NCBI GenBank assembly: GCA_900551325.1
Contig: URVM01000023.1
Span: 1-57,499 of the forward strand
Direction of reading: 5' to 3'
Source: an uncultured Eubacteriales bacterium
GTDB taxonomy: Bacteria; Bacillota; Clostridia; Lachnospirales; Cellulosilyticaceae
DNA length: 57,499 nt
In this document: in pieces, positions 17,972 to 27,399 of the stretch
Layout: the number at the start of each line of letters is the position of its first letter
Position numbering within the stretch: the first letter of the stretch is position 1
Notes under the pieces: model-generated
Database searches by the model: none
What the model saw: only the letters and a program-made list of their open reading frames with translations
Told to the model about the DNA's origin: nothing
Translations under genes and position numbers: made by a program

Positions 17972-19763
17972 ATCACAAGAAAAGAAAAAATTAAGATTAG
18001 GTTATTTAATAAAGAATTTATCAACCTTTTTAGCACCTTATAAGTGGAGCTTTTGGGGAGCTATTGGAATGGTTGTTATTACAGTTATTGCACTTGTCAT
18101 TGCACCAAGTGTAGAAGGGATGATTACCACTCAACTAGCTAAGGATGCAGCAGATCTTTTAAATAAAGTGCCAGGTGCTGGTGTACAATTTGGGATTATA
18201 ATGAAGATTATAGTTGTTTTAATAAGTGTGTACTTGGTTAAAACAGCTTCCCAAGGGGTAGGTATCTTTCTTTTAACTAATGCAATTCAAAATGCTATGT
18301 TTGATTTAAGAGGTGCTGTACAAGACAAGGTAAGACGTCTGCCTGTACGCTACTTCGATACACAAAGTTATGGTGATGTACTAAGTCGTATAACCAATGA
18401 TATTGAAACTATGTCAAATGCCCTACAACAAACTTTTACACAGATTGTAAGTGGTATACTTATGCTTATTTTAGCCATTAGCATGATGTTTTCCATTCAG
18501 CCTTTAATGGCATGTATTGCTATACTTATTATTCCACTTAGTTTACTTATAAGTAAGCTTGTGGTAAAGAAAAGTCAAAAGCAATTTGAAGCTCAACAAA
18601 ATGCTATTGGTTCATTAAATGGTATGATTACAGAAATCTATACAGGTTATAATGAAATTTTACTTTATAATAAGCAAGAAGAGGTAATCGAGAATTTTAA
18701 AGAGGCCAATGATACACTACGCCAACATGCCTTTAAGGCACAATTTCTTTCATCACTTATGTCACCACTTATTTCTCTTGTAACTTATTTAGTTATAGGA
18801 AGTGTAGCTGTTGTAGGTGCTTTATTTGCTCTTAGTGGAACAATTACAATAGGTGAGTTACAAGCTTTTATCCGCTATATATGGCAAGTAAATGATCCTA
18901 TCTCACAAGTCTCACAACTTTCTACACAAATTCAATCAGCATGTGCAGCTATGGAGCGTGTTTTTGAGATACTAGATGAAGAAGAGGAAGTAAAAGAAGT
19001 TGATGATCCTGTAGATGTCACTCATGTAGAAGGTAGAGTAGTATTTGAAAATGTTGTCTTTGGTTATAATGAACAACCTGTTATTCAAAATCTTAATATT
19101 GAGATTAAACCGGGCCAGATGGTAGCTATTGTAGGTCCAACAGGTGCAGGTAAAACAACTTTTATAAACTTATTACTCCGTTTTTATGATGTAAATTCAG
19201 GGCGTATTTTAATTGATGGTATGGATATTCGCCAAATGAGACGTGGGGATTTACGTAGCTTATTTGGTATGGTGCTTCAAGACACATGGCTTTTTAGCGG
19301 AAGTATTTATGATAATATCCGTTATGGACGTTTAAATGCAAGAAAAGACGAAGTCATTGATGCAGCTAAAATGGCCAATGTACACCACTTTATTAAAACA
19401 TTGCCTGGCGGTTATAATATGGAAATTAATGAAGAAGGTAATAACGTTTCACAAGGAGAAAAGCAACTTTTAACAATTGCACGTGCTATTTTAAAAGATC
19501 CTAAAATCCTTATTTTAGACGAAGCAACTTCTTCAGTAGATACACGTCTTGAGAAGATGATTCAAACTGCTATGGAAAGAATTATGAAAGATAGAACAAG
19601 CTTTGTTATAGCACATAGACTTTCTACTATTAGAAATGCAGATATAATATTAGTTATGAAAGATGGTTCTATCGTTGAACATGGTAACCATGATGAACTC
19701 ATCAAGCAAAAAGGTTATTATGAACAACTTTATCGTTCACAATTTGCTGAGCAAGATAATTAA
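17964..19763 (+). CDS. Heterodimeric ABC exporter, catalytically competent half
   Basis: A 599-aa half transporter pairing with the preceding one. Walker A is GPTGAGKTT, the Walker B end is ILDEATSSVD with the catalytic Glu, and the H-loop is VIAHRLST. The signature is altered to VSQGEKQLL (SQGE for SGGQ), as expected for the subunit whose signature serves the degenerate site. The cytosolic N-terminal start KSQEKKKLRLGYL precedes the first membrane helix. I chose ATG 17964 because GGAGG lies 9 nt upstream; the longer frame from GTG 17946 would place the start on top of that site. A large terminator follows. Confidence 0.92.
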   Translation: MHKSQEKKKLRLGYLIKNLSTFLAPYKWSFWGAIGMVVITVIALVIAPSVEGMITTQLAKDAADLLNKVPGAGVQFGIIMKIIVVLISVYLVKTASQGVGIFLLTNAIQNAMFDLRGAVQDKVRRLPVRYFDTQSYGDVLSRITNDIETMSNALQQTFTQIVSGILMLILAISMMFSIQPLMACIAILIIPLSLLISKLVVKKSQKQFEAQQNAIGSLNGMITEIYTGYNEILLYNKQEEVIENFKEANDTLRQHAFKAQFLSSLMSPLISLVTYLVIGSVAVVGALFALSGTITIGELQAFIRYIWQVNDPISQVSQLSTQIQSACAAMERVFEILDEEEEVKEVDDPVDVTHVEGRVVFENVVFGYNEQPVIQNLNIEIKPGQMVAIVGPTGAGKTTFINLLLRFYDVNSGRILIDGMDIRQMRRGDLRSLFGMVLQDTWLFSGSIYDNIRYGRLNARKDEVIDAAKMANVHHFIKTLPGGYNMEINEEGNNVSQGEKQLLTIARAILKDPKILILDEATSSVDTRLEKMIQTAMERIMKDRTSFVIAHRLSTIRNADIILVMKDGSIVEHGNHDELIKQKGYYEQLYRSQFAEQDN

Positions 19764-19767
19764 AGAT

Positions 19768-19870
19768 AAATAAAGGGCTGTTCCCTATTTTCATATTCTA
19801 AGTATAGGAGTAGATACTCCATAGAAGCTTAGAGTAAGGAAAGGCTTGGGAATAGCCCTTTATTTATGTA
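19768..19870 (+). terminator. Large hairpin terminator after the ABC exporter
   Basis: A perfect long stem, 19768-19785 with 19848-19865 (core AAAGGGCTGTTCCC), encloses a smaller hairpin (GGAGTA-GA-TACTCC, 19807-19820). The right arm is T-rich. The 60-nt enclosed segment makes it larger than a normal terminator. Confidence 0.7.
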
Positions 19871-19937
19871 CATACCTATGTATGAAATGTAAAAATTTAG
19901 AAGATAATATAAACACATAAAGACTGAGGTGAGCCTT

Positions 19938-21203
19938 ATGAAGAAATATATGTGGTATATAGGTATCTTTATTTTAAATATATGTATTTTAATTTTCATC
20001 TACAGAGACTATATGAAGCTTACTAGAGAGCCAAAAGAAAAGGAAGTAGAACCTATACCTATTACAGCTTATACTGTAGATACAGATGAAATAACAACAT
20101 ACGTATTTTATCAAGGAATAATAGAAAAGGAAAAAGCATTTATAGTTCCAAGTATTTCTGGTAAAGTAACACAGATTCATGTAGAAGAAGAGGATTTAGT
20201 AGAAGAAGGAACTAAACTCATTAGCTTTGATACAGGGGAGATAGAGATTGAGCTTGAAAAGATAAAAGAGACGATTGAACAATTTAAAGGATTTAAAGAA
20301 GCACTAGGGACACGAACCGAGGAAACTTTAAAGATGATAAAGAAACTAAATAGACAAATAGAAGAAGTAGAAAGTCATCTTGATAGACTGTATAAAGAAC
20401 AGTCATCTATGTATGCAGATAAGCCCTATAAGAAAAATATTATAGCTCTTGAAGAAGAGTTGAACGCTTTAAAAACTTTAAAGAAAACTTTAGAGGTAGT
20501 CCATCCAGAGATAGAAGATAGTAGCAAGAGTTTAGTGTTTTTAGAGGAGATTTATAATAAGTGGATAAGTTTAAAGGATAAGTATGAAATGACCTCACCT
20601 ATTAAGGGGAGGATAGAGAAAATTAATATTCAAGTAGGTGAGAGGCCTAAACCTTTCCTTCCAATAGTAAATGTAGTAAATGAAGAAAAACAAAAGCTTA
20701 TTATAGATTTACCCAAAAGCTATATAAATGAATATGAAATAGGGGAACTAAGTGAAGTAGAAGTGATAGACACTAAAATGCATTCTTATATGGCAAAAGG
20801 GAAAATAGAAGAGATGACCAGTAAGGATGATTCAGACAATATATATACAGTTACCTTTAATCTCCAGATGCCAGAGGAGAGGACTTTAGAAGGTATTTGT
20901 GGAAAAATAAAATTACCACTAGAAACAAGTAGTAAACTAGTAATTCCCCAAGAAGCTTTAATACGTACAGCAAATAAGAATTATGTTTATGTATTAGAAG
21001 AAACTATACCTTATAGGGTCAAAAGACGCTCTCTAAAGTTGGGAATAGAAGATGATGGTCGAGTTGAAGTTTTAGAAGGTCTATTAAAGGGAGATCAAAT
21101 TGTATTAGAAGGAAATACAGTAGTTCAAGATGGTAGTATAGTACAAATAGTATCCACCAAACCTAGGAATGAGTTTATAGATAAAGAAGCTTACATAAAG
21201 TAG
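19938..21203 (+). CDS. Membrane-fusion protein (HlyD/RND periplasmic-adaptor-like)
   Basis: A 421-aa adaptor anchored by one N-terminal helix (about residues 5-22). A lipoyl/barrel-sandwich half (SISGKVTQIHVEEEDLVEEG, then about YEMTSPIKGRIEKINIQVGE) brackets a long charged coiled coil (~95-210). A beta-barrel and a C-terminal membrane-proximal domain follow (VIPQEALIRTANKNYVYVLE, VEVLEGLLKGDQIV). Such adaptors normally work with an ABC or RND transporter, but no partner is next to it and a terminator divides it from the exporter upstream. I chose ATG 19938 because GAGGTGA lies 6 nt upstream. It may serve a transporter elsewhere. Confidence 0.85.
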   Translation: MKKYMWYIGIFILNICILIFIYRDYMKLTREPKEKEVEPIPITAYTVDTDEITTYVFYQGIIEKEKAFIVPSISGKVTQIHVEEEDLVEEGTKLISFDTGEIEIELEKIKETIEQFKGFKEALGTRTEETLKMIKKLNRQIEEVESHLDRLYKEQSSMYADKPYKKNIIALEEELNALKTLKKTLEVVHPEIEDSSKSLVFLEEIYNKWISLKDKYEMTSPIKGRIEKINIQVGERPKPFLPIVNVVNEEKQKLIIDLPKSYINEYEIGELSEVEVIDTKMHSYMAKGKIEEMTSKDDSDNIYTVTFNLQMPEERTLEGICGKIKLPLETSSKLVIPQEALIRTANKNYVYVLEETIPYRVKRRSLKLGIEDDGRVEVLEGLLKGDQIVLEGNTVVQDGSIVQIVSTKPRNEFIDKEAYIK

Positions 21204-21282
21204 CAATCATTTGAATCCTACTTTATGTATTTTCCATTTTGTGTTATACTACATCAATGAATATTGATTAAGGAGAATTTAA

Positions 21283-22125
21283 ATGATTGCATTAGGTAAA
21301 ATTCAAACTTTAGAAGCTGTCAGAAGAACAGACTTTGGAGTTTATTTAAAAGAAATAGGAACAGATAAAGATGAAGAAGTATTTATTCCTCGTCAAGAAG
21401 TAGCACCAGAACTTGAAATGGGGACAAGCCTTAGCGTATTTGTGTATCGTGATAGCGAAGACCGTTTAATTGCTACAACACAAGTACCTAAATTAACTTT
21501 AGGAAAGGTAGCCCTTTTAAAGGTAGCAGATGTTACATCTATTGGTGCTTTCTTAGATTGGGGACTTCAAAAAGACTTATTCTTACCATTTAAACAACAA
21601 GTAGGAAAAGTTAAAAAGGGAGACGAAATCTTAGTAGGCCTTTATGTGGACAAGAGTGATCGCCTTTGTGCTACTATGAAGGTTTATGATTCATTAAGTG
21701 TTGATGCACCTTATAAGAAAAATCAAAGTGTAGAAGGTATTGTTTACAGTATTAAAAAAGACTTTGGTGCCCTTGTAGCTGTTGAATATGCATACCATGG
21801 ACTTATTCCAACAACTGAAATGGTTGGCAAGTCTCTTCAGGAAGGAGATAAAGTAGAAGTACGTATAAAGAATATTCGTCCAGATGGAAAATTAGTTCTT
21901 AGCTTACGTAAGCAAGCTTTCCAACAAATTGAAGATGATGCAAGAAAAATTATGGATTTACTTGAACAACAAGGAGGTTTCCTTCCACTTGGAGATAAAA
22001 GTGAACCTGGACTTATTAAAGCACATCTTAATATGAGTAAAGCTTCTTTTAAACGTGCTGTTGGTAGACTTCTAAAAGAAGGTGCTATTTCAACTGTAGA
22101 AGAAGGTATCAAACGCAATTGGTAG
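21283..22125 (+). CDS. CvfB-like RNA-binding protein with S1 domains
   Basis: A 280-aa protein of the CvfB/YitL family. Tandem S1-type OB folds are visible: LGKIQTLEAVRRTDFGVYL, KVALLKVADVTSIGAFLDWG and VEGIVYSIKKDFGALVAV with HGLIPTTEM. The C-terminal winged helix (FLPLGDKSEPGLIKAHLNMSK, KRAVGRLLKEG) is characteristic. In staphylococci the family affects virulence-factor expression through RNA binding; its role here is unknown. AAGGAG precedes the ATG, a terminator follows, and it is monocistronic. Confidence 0.9.
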   Translation: MIALGKIQTLEAVRRTDFGVYLKEIGTDKDEEVFIPRQEVAPELEMGTSLSVFVYRDSEDRLIATTQVPKLTLGKVALLKVADVTSIGAFLDWGLQKDLFLPFKQQVGKVKKGDEILVGLYVDKSDRLCATMKVYDSLSVDAPYKKNQSVEGIVYSIKKDFGALVAVEYAYHGLIPTTEMVGKSLQEGDKVEVRIKNIRPDGKLVLSLRKQAFQQIEDDARKIMDLLEQQGGFLPLGDKSEPGLIKAHLNMSKASFKRAVGRLLKEGAISTVEEGIKRNW

Positions 22126-22130
22126 AAGAT

Positions 22131-22190
22131 AAGGCTTTATCTTAAGTACCCTAGTATTAAAAAGGGAACTTGAGATAAAGCCTTTTAATT
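22131..22190 (+). terminator. Intrinsic terminator after the CvfB-like gene
   Basis: AAGGCTTTATCTTAAGT (22131-22147) pairs with ACTTGAGATAAAGCCTT (22168-22184) with one G.U pair, then TTAATTT. The ~150 bp to hydE are A+T-rich and hold a possible TATAAT -10 near 22246. Confidence 0.8.
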
Positions 22191-22348
22191 TATAATAAAA
22201 CATATTTTTAAAAATAGTAAATGTTATAGTGTAATGAAAAATGATATAATAAAAACATGTATTTTATAATTTTATAAATATTTATAGAGCAACAAAGGTA
22301 ATAGAAGGCCAAGTAATATACAACAAACAATTTAGAAGGGGAAGGTAT

Positions 22349-23410
22349 ATGGAAGAAAATAAAGGGAAATTACTTATAAAGAAGTTATATGAAACAAGGG
22401 ATTTAACAAAAAATGAGTGGCTGTATTTATTAGAAAATGGAGATGAAGAAACGGTAGGATATGCAAAAGAGTTAGCAAATACAGTTAGAAGAACTTATTT
22501 TAAAGATACTGTCTATCTACGTGGACTTATTGAGTTTACAAACTATTGTCATAGACATTGCCTATACTGTGGCATACGTAGTGAAAATGAGAAGGCAGTA
22601 CGCTATCGCTTAACGAAGGAAGAGATTTTAGCATGTTGTAAGGAAGGTTATGGCTTAGGCTATCGTACTTTTGTATTACAAGGAGGAGAAGATATTTACT
22701 TTACAGATGATAAGGTAGAAGAAATTGTTCATGCCATATATGAGAACTATCCAGATTGTGCCATTACTTTATCTATGGGGGAACGTAGTAAAAAGGCTTA
22801 TGAACGTTTCTATAAAGCAGGTGCAAAAAGATATCTTTTACGCCATGAGACAGCATCAAAGGCTCTTTATGAGAAGCTACATCCACATATGAGTTTTGAA
22901 CACCGTATGTCTTGTCTTAAAGATTTAAAAGAGATAGGCTACCAAGTGGGTGCAGGCTTTATGGTAGGTGTACCAGGACAAACTTATTTGGATTTAGTAG
23001 AAGATTTACTTTTTCTTAAAGCATTTCAACCTCATATGGTAGGTATTGGACCTTTTATGCCTCAAAAGGATACACCACTTGGCCATTTACCAAGTGGAAC
23101 AGTAGAACTTACTACATTTCTTTTAAGTCTTATTCGTTTAATGCTACCAGATGTACTCCTGCCTTCCACAACAGCACTTGCTACTTTACATCCTAATGGA
23201 CGTGAGAAGGGATTACAAGCAGGTGGCAATGTAGTTATGCCTAACTTATCACCTTTAAGTGTAAGAGCAAAATATGCCTTATATGATGGAAAAGCTTGTA
23301 CAGGTGAAGAGTCAGCACAGTGCAAAAAAGATCTTATTGAAGCTATTGAAAGAGCAGGTTTTACTGTGGATTTATCCATAGGAAATAGCCCTAGAAGTTT
23401 AAATATTTAA
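22349..23410 (+). CDS. hydE: [FeFe]-hydrogenase maturation radical SAM protein HydE
   Basis: A 353-aa radical SAM enzyme that helps build the 2Fe subcluster of [FeFe] hydrogenase together with HydF and HydG. The cluster motif is NYCHRHCLYCGIR (C67, C71, C74), preceded by RGLIEFT; FVLQGGED is the SAM-binding GGE-type motif; YLLRHETASKALYEKLHP and GFMVGVPGQT are strongly HydE-like, as is the C-terminal LATLHPNGREKGLQAGGN. It is distinguished from biotin synthase and PylB by these segments. AGAAGGGGAAGG precedes the ATG. hydF, hydG and hydrogenase genes are not in this window. Confidence 0.92.
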   Translation: MEENKGKLLIKKLYETRDLTKNEWLYLLENGDEETVGYAKELANTVRRTYFKDTVYLRGLIEFTNYCHRHCLYCGIRSENEKAVRYRLTKEEILACCKEGYGLGYRTFVLQGGEDIYFTDDKVEEIVHAIYENYPDCAITLSMGERSKKAYERFYKAGAKRYLLRHETASKALYEKLHPHMSFEHRMSCLKDLKEIGYQVGAGFMVGVPGQTYLDLVEDLLFLKAFQPHMVGIGPFMPQKDTPLGHLPSGTVELTTFLLSLIRLMLPDVLLPSTTALATLHPNGREKGLQAGGNVVMPNLSPLSVRAKYALYDGKACTGEESAQCKKDLIEAIERAGFTVDLSIGNSPRSLNI

Positions 23411-23551
23411 AAAATAGATACGATAAGGTGAACATAGATTCTTTGTATGAAAAACTATTACTTTTCAAGTTTTTATTTAATTCTACTTTGAAATATGCTA
23501 TAAATAATAGAGAAGTAGTATACATAAAGAAATTAAGGAGTAGAATTATTT

Positions 23552-24844
23552 ATGAAAAAGAATCAATCCATGAAGGACATTATCATTATAGGTTTCGCTC
23601 TCTTTGCAATGTTCTTCGGATCAGGAAACTTAATCTTTCCACCGTATCTTGGACGATTAGTAGGTGGCAAATACTTACTTGCTTGTATTGGTTTTACAGT
23701 AATGGGTGTAGGTTTACCACTTTTAGGTGTTATGGCAACTGCTAAAGTAGGTGGACAGTTTGAGAATGTAGCAAGACGTGTAGGAAAGGGTTTTGATGTT
23801 GTTCTTATGACAGCACTTGTTTTAGCTATTGGACCTTTTTTAGCTATACCTAGAACAGCAGCAACTACTTTTGAAATGAGTATCAGACCATTCTTACCAG
23901 GTATTAGTCCTATTTTAGTACTTGCTCTATATTTTTGTATTAACTTATTTTTTGTGTTTAAACCAGGTAAAGTTGTAGATCTTATAGGAAAATTCCTAAC
24001 CCCAGCTTTACTTGTTATATTAGCTGTTATTATTTCCAAAGGTGTTTTTTCACCTATTGGACCACTAACCGAGAACACAATGAACCATGTATTAACAGGG
24101 GCTTTAATAGAAGGTTATCAAACTATGGATGCACTTGCAGCTATTTGTTTTGGCGGACTCATTGTTAAAACCATTGGTGAAAAGGGCTATACAAATAATA
24201 AACAAATTATAAAAATGACTTTAAAGGCTTCACTAATTGCACTAGTAGGTCTTGGCATTATTTATGGTGGGCTTATTTTTGTAGGTGCTCATACATCTAC
24301 TATTGTAGGTGAATTTGAAAAAACAGCCTTAGTTATTGAAATAACACGTAGCTTACTTGGTGAAATGGGTGCAGCATTTCTTGCCCTTGCTGTAGGCCTT
24401 GCTTGCTTAACCACATCAATTGGTCTTACAACTACAGGTGCCAATTATTTTTCTAAGCTTTCAAAAGGAAGACTATCTTACAATGTAGTAGCTATTTTTA
24501 TATCTTTATTAAGCTTTGGCATTGCTTTACTTGGGGTAGATAATATTGTTGTATTAACTTTACCAGTTTTAAAAATCTTATATCCTATTATCATTGTATT
24601 AGTCGCACTTACTTTAATTGGGAAATGGGTAGATTCAAACTTAATTTATCAAGTAGCTACATGGACTACACTAGGTGTTATTATTGTAGATGTACTTAGC
24701 CAAACATTTAAAATAAGCTTTTTACAAAATGTGATTAAATATTTACCATTTTCAGCTTATGAATTTAGTTGGGTTGTACCAGCTATTTTAGCTATACTTA
24801 TTGGAAAAGTTTTTGTATCTATTCAGCCAAAAAAACTTAAATAA
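23552..24844 (+). CDS. brnQ: Branched-chain amino acid carrier BrnQ (LIVCS family)
   Basis: A 430-aa integral membrane transporter with about 12 hydrophobic segments, taking up Leu, Ile and Val with a coupling ion. The N-terminal signature IIGFALFAMFFGSGNLIFPPYLG is near-canonical for BrnQ, followed by GVGLPLLGVMATAK and RTAATTFEMSI. Length matches the family. AAGGAG lies upstream of the ATG. No T-box leader is visible in the 141 bp separating it from hydE. The spacing suggests its own promoter. Confidence 0.93.
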   Translation: MKKNQSMKDIIIIGFALFAMFFGSGNLIFPPYLGRLVGGKYLLACIGFTVMGVGLPLLGVMATAKVGGQFENVARRVGKGFDVVLMTALVLAIGPFLAIPRTAATTFEMSIRPFLPGISPILVLALYFCINLFFVFKPGKVVDLIGKFLTPALLVILAVIISKGVFSPIGPLTENTMNHVLTGALIEGYQTMDALAAICFGGLIVKTIGEKGYTNNKQIIKMTLKASLIALVGLGIIYGGLIFVGAHTSTIVGEFEKTALVIEITRSLLGEMGAAFLALAVGLACLTTSIGLTTTGANYFSKLSKGRLSYNVVAIFISLLSFGIALLGVDNIVVLTLPVLKILYPIIIVLVALTLIGKWVDSNLIYQVATWTTLGVIIVDVLSQTFKISFLQNVIKYLPFSAYEFSWVVPAILAILIGKVFVSIQPKKLK

Positions 24845-24924
24845 GTATAAAGTCACCTACTTTAATAAACACTAAGTGTGTACATGCCATGCATGACAAC
24901 TATGTTTGAGTATTGAGGTGTAAA

Positions 24925-25554
24925 ATGGCATTAGATATTTATACACTGGGACATTCTAATTATTCTTTTGAAGAATTTCTTAAAAGATTAGATAGGCATC
25001 ACATTGATACAGTTGTAGATATTAGAGGAACACCGTATTCGAAATATAATATTCAGTACAACAAAGAAAGATTAGCTTATGCTTTAAAAGACAGGGGTTA
25101 TACTTATATTTATATGGGTAAAGAATTTGCAGCTCAGCGGCAAAATTCTAGTCTATACAATGAAGAGGGTTATGCAGATTTTGAAAAAGTCGTTTATGAT
25201 GCAGATTTTCTTCATGGTATAGAACGACTTAAAAAGGGATGCGAAAAAGGATATAGGATTGTACTATTAGGTGCAAAACAAGATCCTACTGAGTGTCACC
25301 GCTTTGTTCTAGTAGGTAGAGCCTTAGTGAAAAACGGTTTTCAAGTACATCATCTTTTACATGATTATAAGGTATCTTCACAAGAGGATTTAGAACCCTA
25401 TTTAGTAGAGAAATATTATTCTCCTTCTCTTCAATTGTCTTTAGATCCTTTATCAGGAGAAGCCTATGATGAAAAGGATTATTTAAATGAAAGTTATAAA
25501 AAAGCTAATAGATCTATTGGCTATCGTGTAGAGCATTTAAAATCTAAGAAATAA
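24925..25554 (+). CDS. DUF488 domain protein
   Basis: A 209-aa DUF488 family member: LDIYTLGHSNYSFEEFLKRL at the N-terminus, VVDIRGTPYSKY, YIYMGKEFAA, and IVLLGAKQDPTECHR near the middle, the last resembling a nucleotide or nucleic-acid-binding Cys-His motif of the family. The biochemical role of DUF488 is not established. I chose ATG 24925 because GAGGTG sits 4-5 nt upstream; the frame extends to TTG 24913 inside that site. It is followed by a strong terminator. Confidence 0.88.
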   Translation: MALDIYTLGHSNYSFEEFLKRLDRHHIDTVVDIRGTPYSKYNIQYNKERLAYALKDRGYTYIYMGKEFAAQRQNSSLYNEEGYADFEKVVYDADFLHGIERLKKGCEKGYRIVLLGAKQDPTECHRFVLVGRALVKNGFQVHHLLHDYKVSSQEDLEPYLVEKYYSPSLQLSLDPLSGEAYDEKDYLNESYKKANRSIGYRVEHLKSKK

Positions 25555-25563
25555 GATGCTTTT

Positions 25564-25613
25564 ATGAATAAGCAGTCTAAATCAAAAATAGGATTTAAGA
25601 CTGCTTTATTCAT
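25564..25613 (+). terminator. Hairpin terminator after the DUF488 gene
   Basis: A 20-bp near-perfect inverted repeat (25564-25583 with 25591-25613; core AAGCAGTCTAAATC) with a 7-nt loop. The T tract is short, so it may also stabilise the transcript end. Confidence 0.7.
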
Positions 25614-25688
25614 GTAAATCGCATAAGGAAATAGAATTTATCTCATACTAGGTGAGTAACTTATTAATTTATTTAATAGAAATTTTTA

Positions 25689-25717
25689 TTGACATGAACG
25701 AAGTTGTGCATTAGTCT
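25689..25717 (+). promoter_or_regulatory. Candidate promoter of the HNH-like gene
   Basis: A consensus TTGACA (25689-25694) lies 17 bp from a weak TAGTCT (25712-25717), about 35 bp before the ATG. Only the -35 box is strong. Confidence 0.35.
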
Positions 25718-25752
25718 AATAAGGTTAAAACGAGAAAGATAGAGGACAAGAC

Positions 25753-27399
25753 ATGAATCAACAAGACATACTACTTAGACAGACTTTTCATGAGGAAATG
25801 ATTACACTTTACAAACGTACTGCTAAAGAGCTTAAATATAAATCTCCTCGTTTACTTGAAATGATTAATAAATATGGTGGATATGAAGCAGCAATTAAAA
25901 TTTTGCCAACAGATGCTCATACTTTTGATTTTGCACTTATGTGGGAGAATCAGCGCCTAGATTTATCTATTGAAGCTTTAGTAACGAAAGAGTGTTATAA
26001 AGAGCTTTTTCCAGAAGAAATTATTACATTTTGTCAAAGAAGATTAGATGAATACAATTATGCTCCGAATAAAATTGTTGAACAAGAAGAAGAAGAGCTT
26101 CTACCATTTGAAAAAGAAGAAATCCTAAAAGAAGAAAAGGAACCTTCTATTGAAGAAGTTAGTGAACCACGTCAATGTGAAGATTATATGCCAAATGCTA
26201 TAACTACAACACAGTGGATTGAGCTTTTTATGAAATCTAGTATTTTTACAGCTAAAAACCAAGACCTGATTATTAAAATATACAGTACAGGTAGTTTAAA
26301 TATTTGTCCACAGACTTTAGCAGGACTTGAAGGCTATTCTTGTAAGTATCCTTTTTATGAAGTTATTTTGTCACTTTGTAAACGTATAAAAGCAGCCTTA
26401 AAAATAGAGGTACCTAAAAATGACGAAGGTAAACTTTTATGGTGGCAATTCCTTTTTACAGGTTACTATGAGAACAATCAAAGTTATCTATTTAACCTTA
26501 GACATGAACTTGATGAGGCTTTAACTAAGCTTATGGAAGAAGGTAGTATTCCTAAAGTGGAAAGACAAATGAATCCTGAATATGAGGCTTTAGAGTTGAT
26601 TCAAATTGCGCCACCTGAACCAGAAATAGAAGAAGAGGTATTAGAAGAAGAGACTACTACATCACCTAAAAAGTCTATAGTAAGTCCAAATGGTGAAATT
26701 CCATCTTTAGATGACTTTATAGATTTTCTTATTAGTGATTCTCCTGCACCAAAGGAAAAGCCAATCACTTCTAATGAACCAGCAGCAACTATAACATCTC
26801 AAGCAGCGACAATGCCTAAAATTATGGCTTTTCATAGTGATAGTCTTGTGGATGAAGAAGAAACTGTCTTATCAACTAAAGAGAGTGAGGACGCTGTAAC
26901 TTCTATAACCCCTTCTAATATAGAAGAAAGTAAAGTAGCTTCTACAGTATCTTTAAATAAAGAGGAAAATGAAGTAGTTTCTACAACACCTCTAAGTACA
27001 GAGGAAAGTGAAATAGCTCATACAACATCTTTAGTTAAAGAAGAGTCTTTAGATTCTACAATGTCCTCTATAGCAAATAAAGAGGAAGAAATGACAGAGA
27101 GTTCTTTAGATATAAAGCATGATACTTTATGGGAAGATAAGAAGAAAGAATGTCTGGATTATTACGGAGCTGTTTGTGACTTATGTGGTTTTGATTTTGG
27201 TTATACTTACGGTATACAATTTGAAGGGTTAATTAAAGTGCATAATTTAAAACCAGAAGCCCCACTTGAAGAAGTTAATCCACAAGAAGACCTTATACCT
27301 ATTTGCAATAACTGTGAAGCAGTTATACAAGCACATACACCACATTATACTGTAGATGAAGTAAAGACATTTATAGAAAAAGCAAAAGACGCAGATTAA
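25753..27399 (+). CDS. Multidomain protein with degenerate McrA-like HNH domain
   Basis: A 548-aa protein in three parts. Residues 1-~105 match a region I know from Firmicute HNH proteins (LYKRTAKELKYKSPRLLEMI, YGGYEAAIKIL, LMWENQRLDLSIEALV). Residues ~150-275 (TTQWIELFMKSSIF, LLWWQFLFTGYY, FNLRHELDEALTKL) resemble accessory domains of McrA/McrB-type restriction proteins. An acidic Ser/Thr/Glu-rich linker with imperfect EES/STT repeats spans ~290-450. The C-terminus is a McrA-like HNH: C475xxC478 GFDF, VHN at 497-498 where VHH is usual, and C518xxC521 followed by Glu where His is usual. Zinc ligands are kept but catalytic His residues are lost, so it may bind rather than cut modified DNA. Function uncertain. 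Confidence 0.75.
   Translation: MNQQDILLRQTFHEEMITLYKRTAKELKYKSPRLLEMINKYGGYEAAIKILPTDAHTFDFALMWENQRLDLSIEALVTKECYKELFPEEIITFCQRRLDEYNYAPNKIVEQEEEELLPFEKEEILKEEKEPSIEEVSEPRQCEDYMPNAITTTQWIELFMKSSIFTAKNQDLIIKIYSTGSLNICPQTLAGLEGYSCKYPFYEVILSLCKRIKAALKIEVPKNDEGKLLWWQFLFTGYYENNQSYLFNLRHELDEALTKLMEEGSIPKVERQMNPEYEALELIQIAPPEPEIEEEVLEEETTTSPKKSIVSPNGEIPSLDDFIDFLISDSPAPKEKPITSNEPAATITSQAATMPKIMAFHSDSLVDEEETVLSTKESEDAVTSITPSNIEESKVASTVSLNKEENEVVSTTPLSTEESEIAHTTSLVKEESLDSTMSSIANKEEEMTESSLDIKHDTLWEDKKKECLDYYGAVCDLCGFDFGYTYGIQFEGLIKVHNLKPEAPLEEVNPQEDLIPICNNCEAVIQAHTPHYTVDEVKTFIEKAKDAD

Noticed and set aside
19768..19865. A MITE-like mobile element, given the long inverted repeat with an inner hairpin
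   Set aside because: It has no visible target duplication and no second copy in the window, and it lies exactly where a terminator is expected.
23411..23551. T-box leader for brnQ
   Set aside because: The gap is only 141 bp and shows neither a T-box sequence nor an antiterminator/terminator pair.
23428..23745. 105-aa plus-strand frame between hydE and brnQ
   Set aside because: It overlaps the start of brnQ in another frame, has no ribosome site, and its composition is not protein-like.
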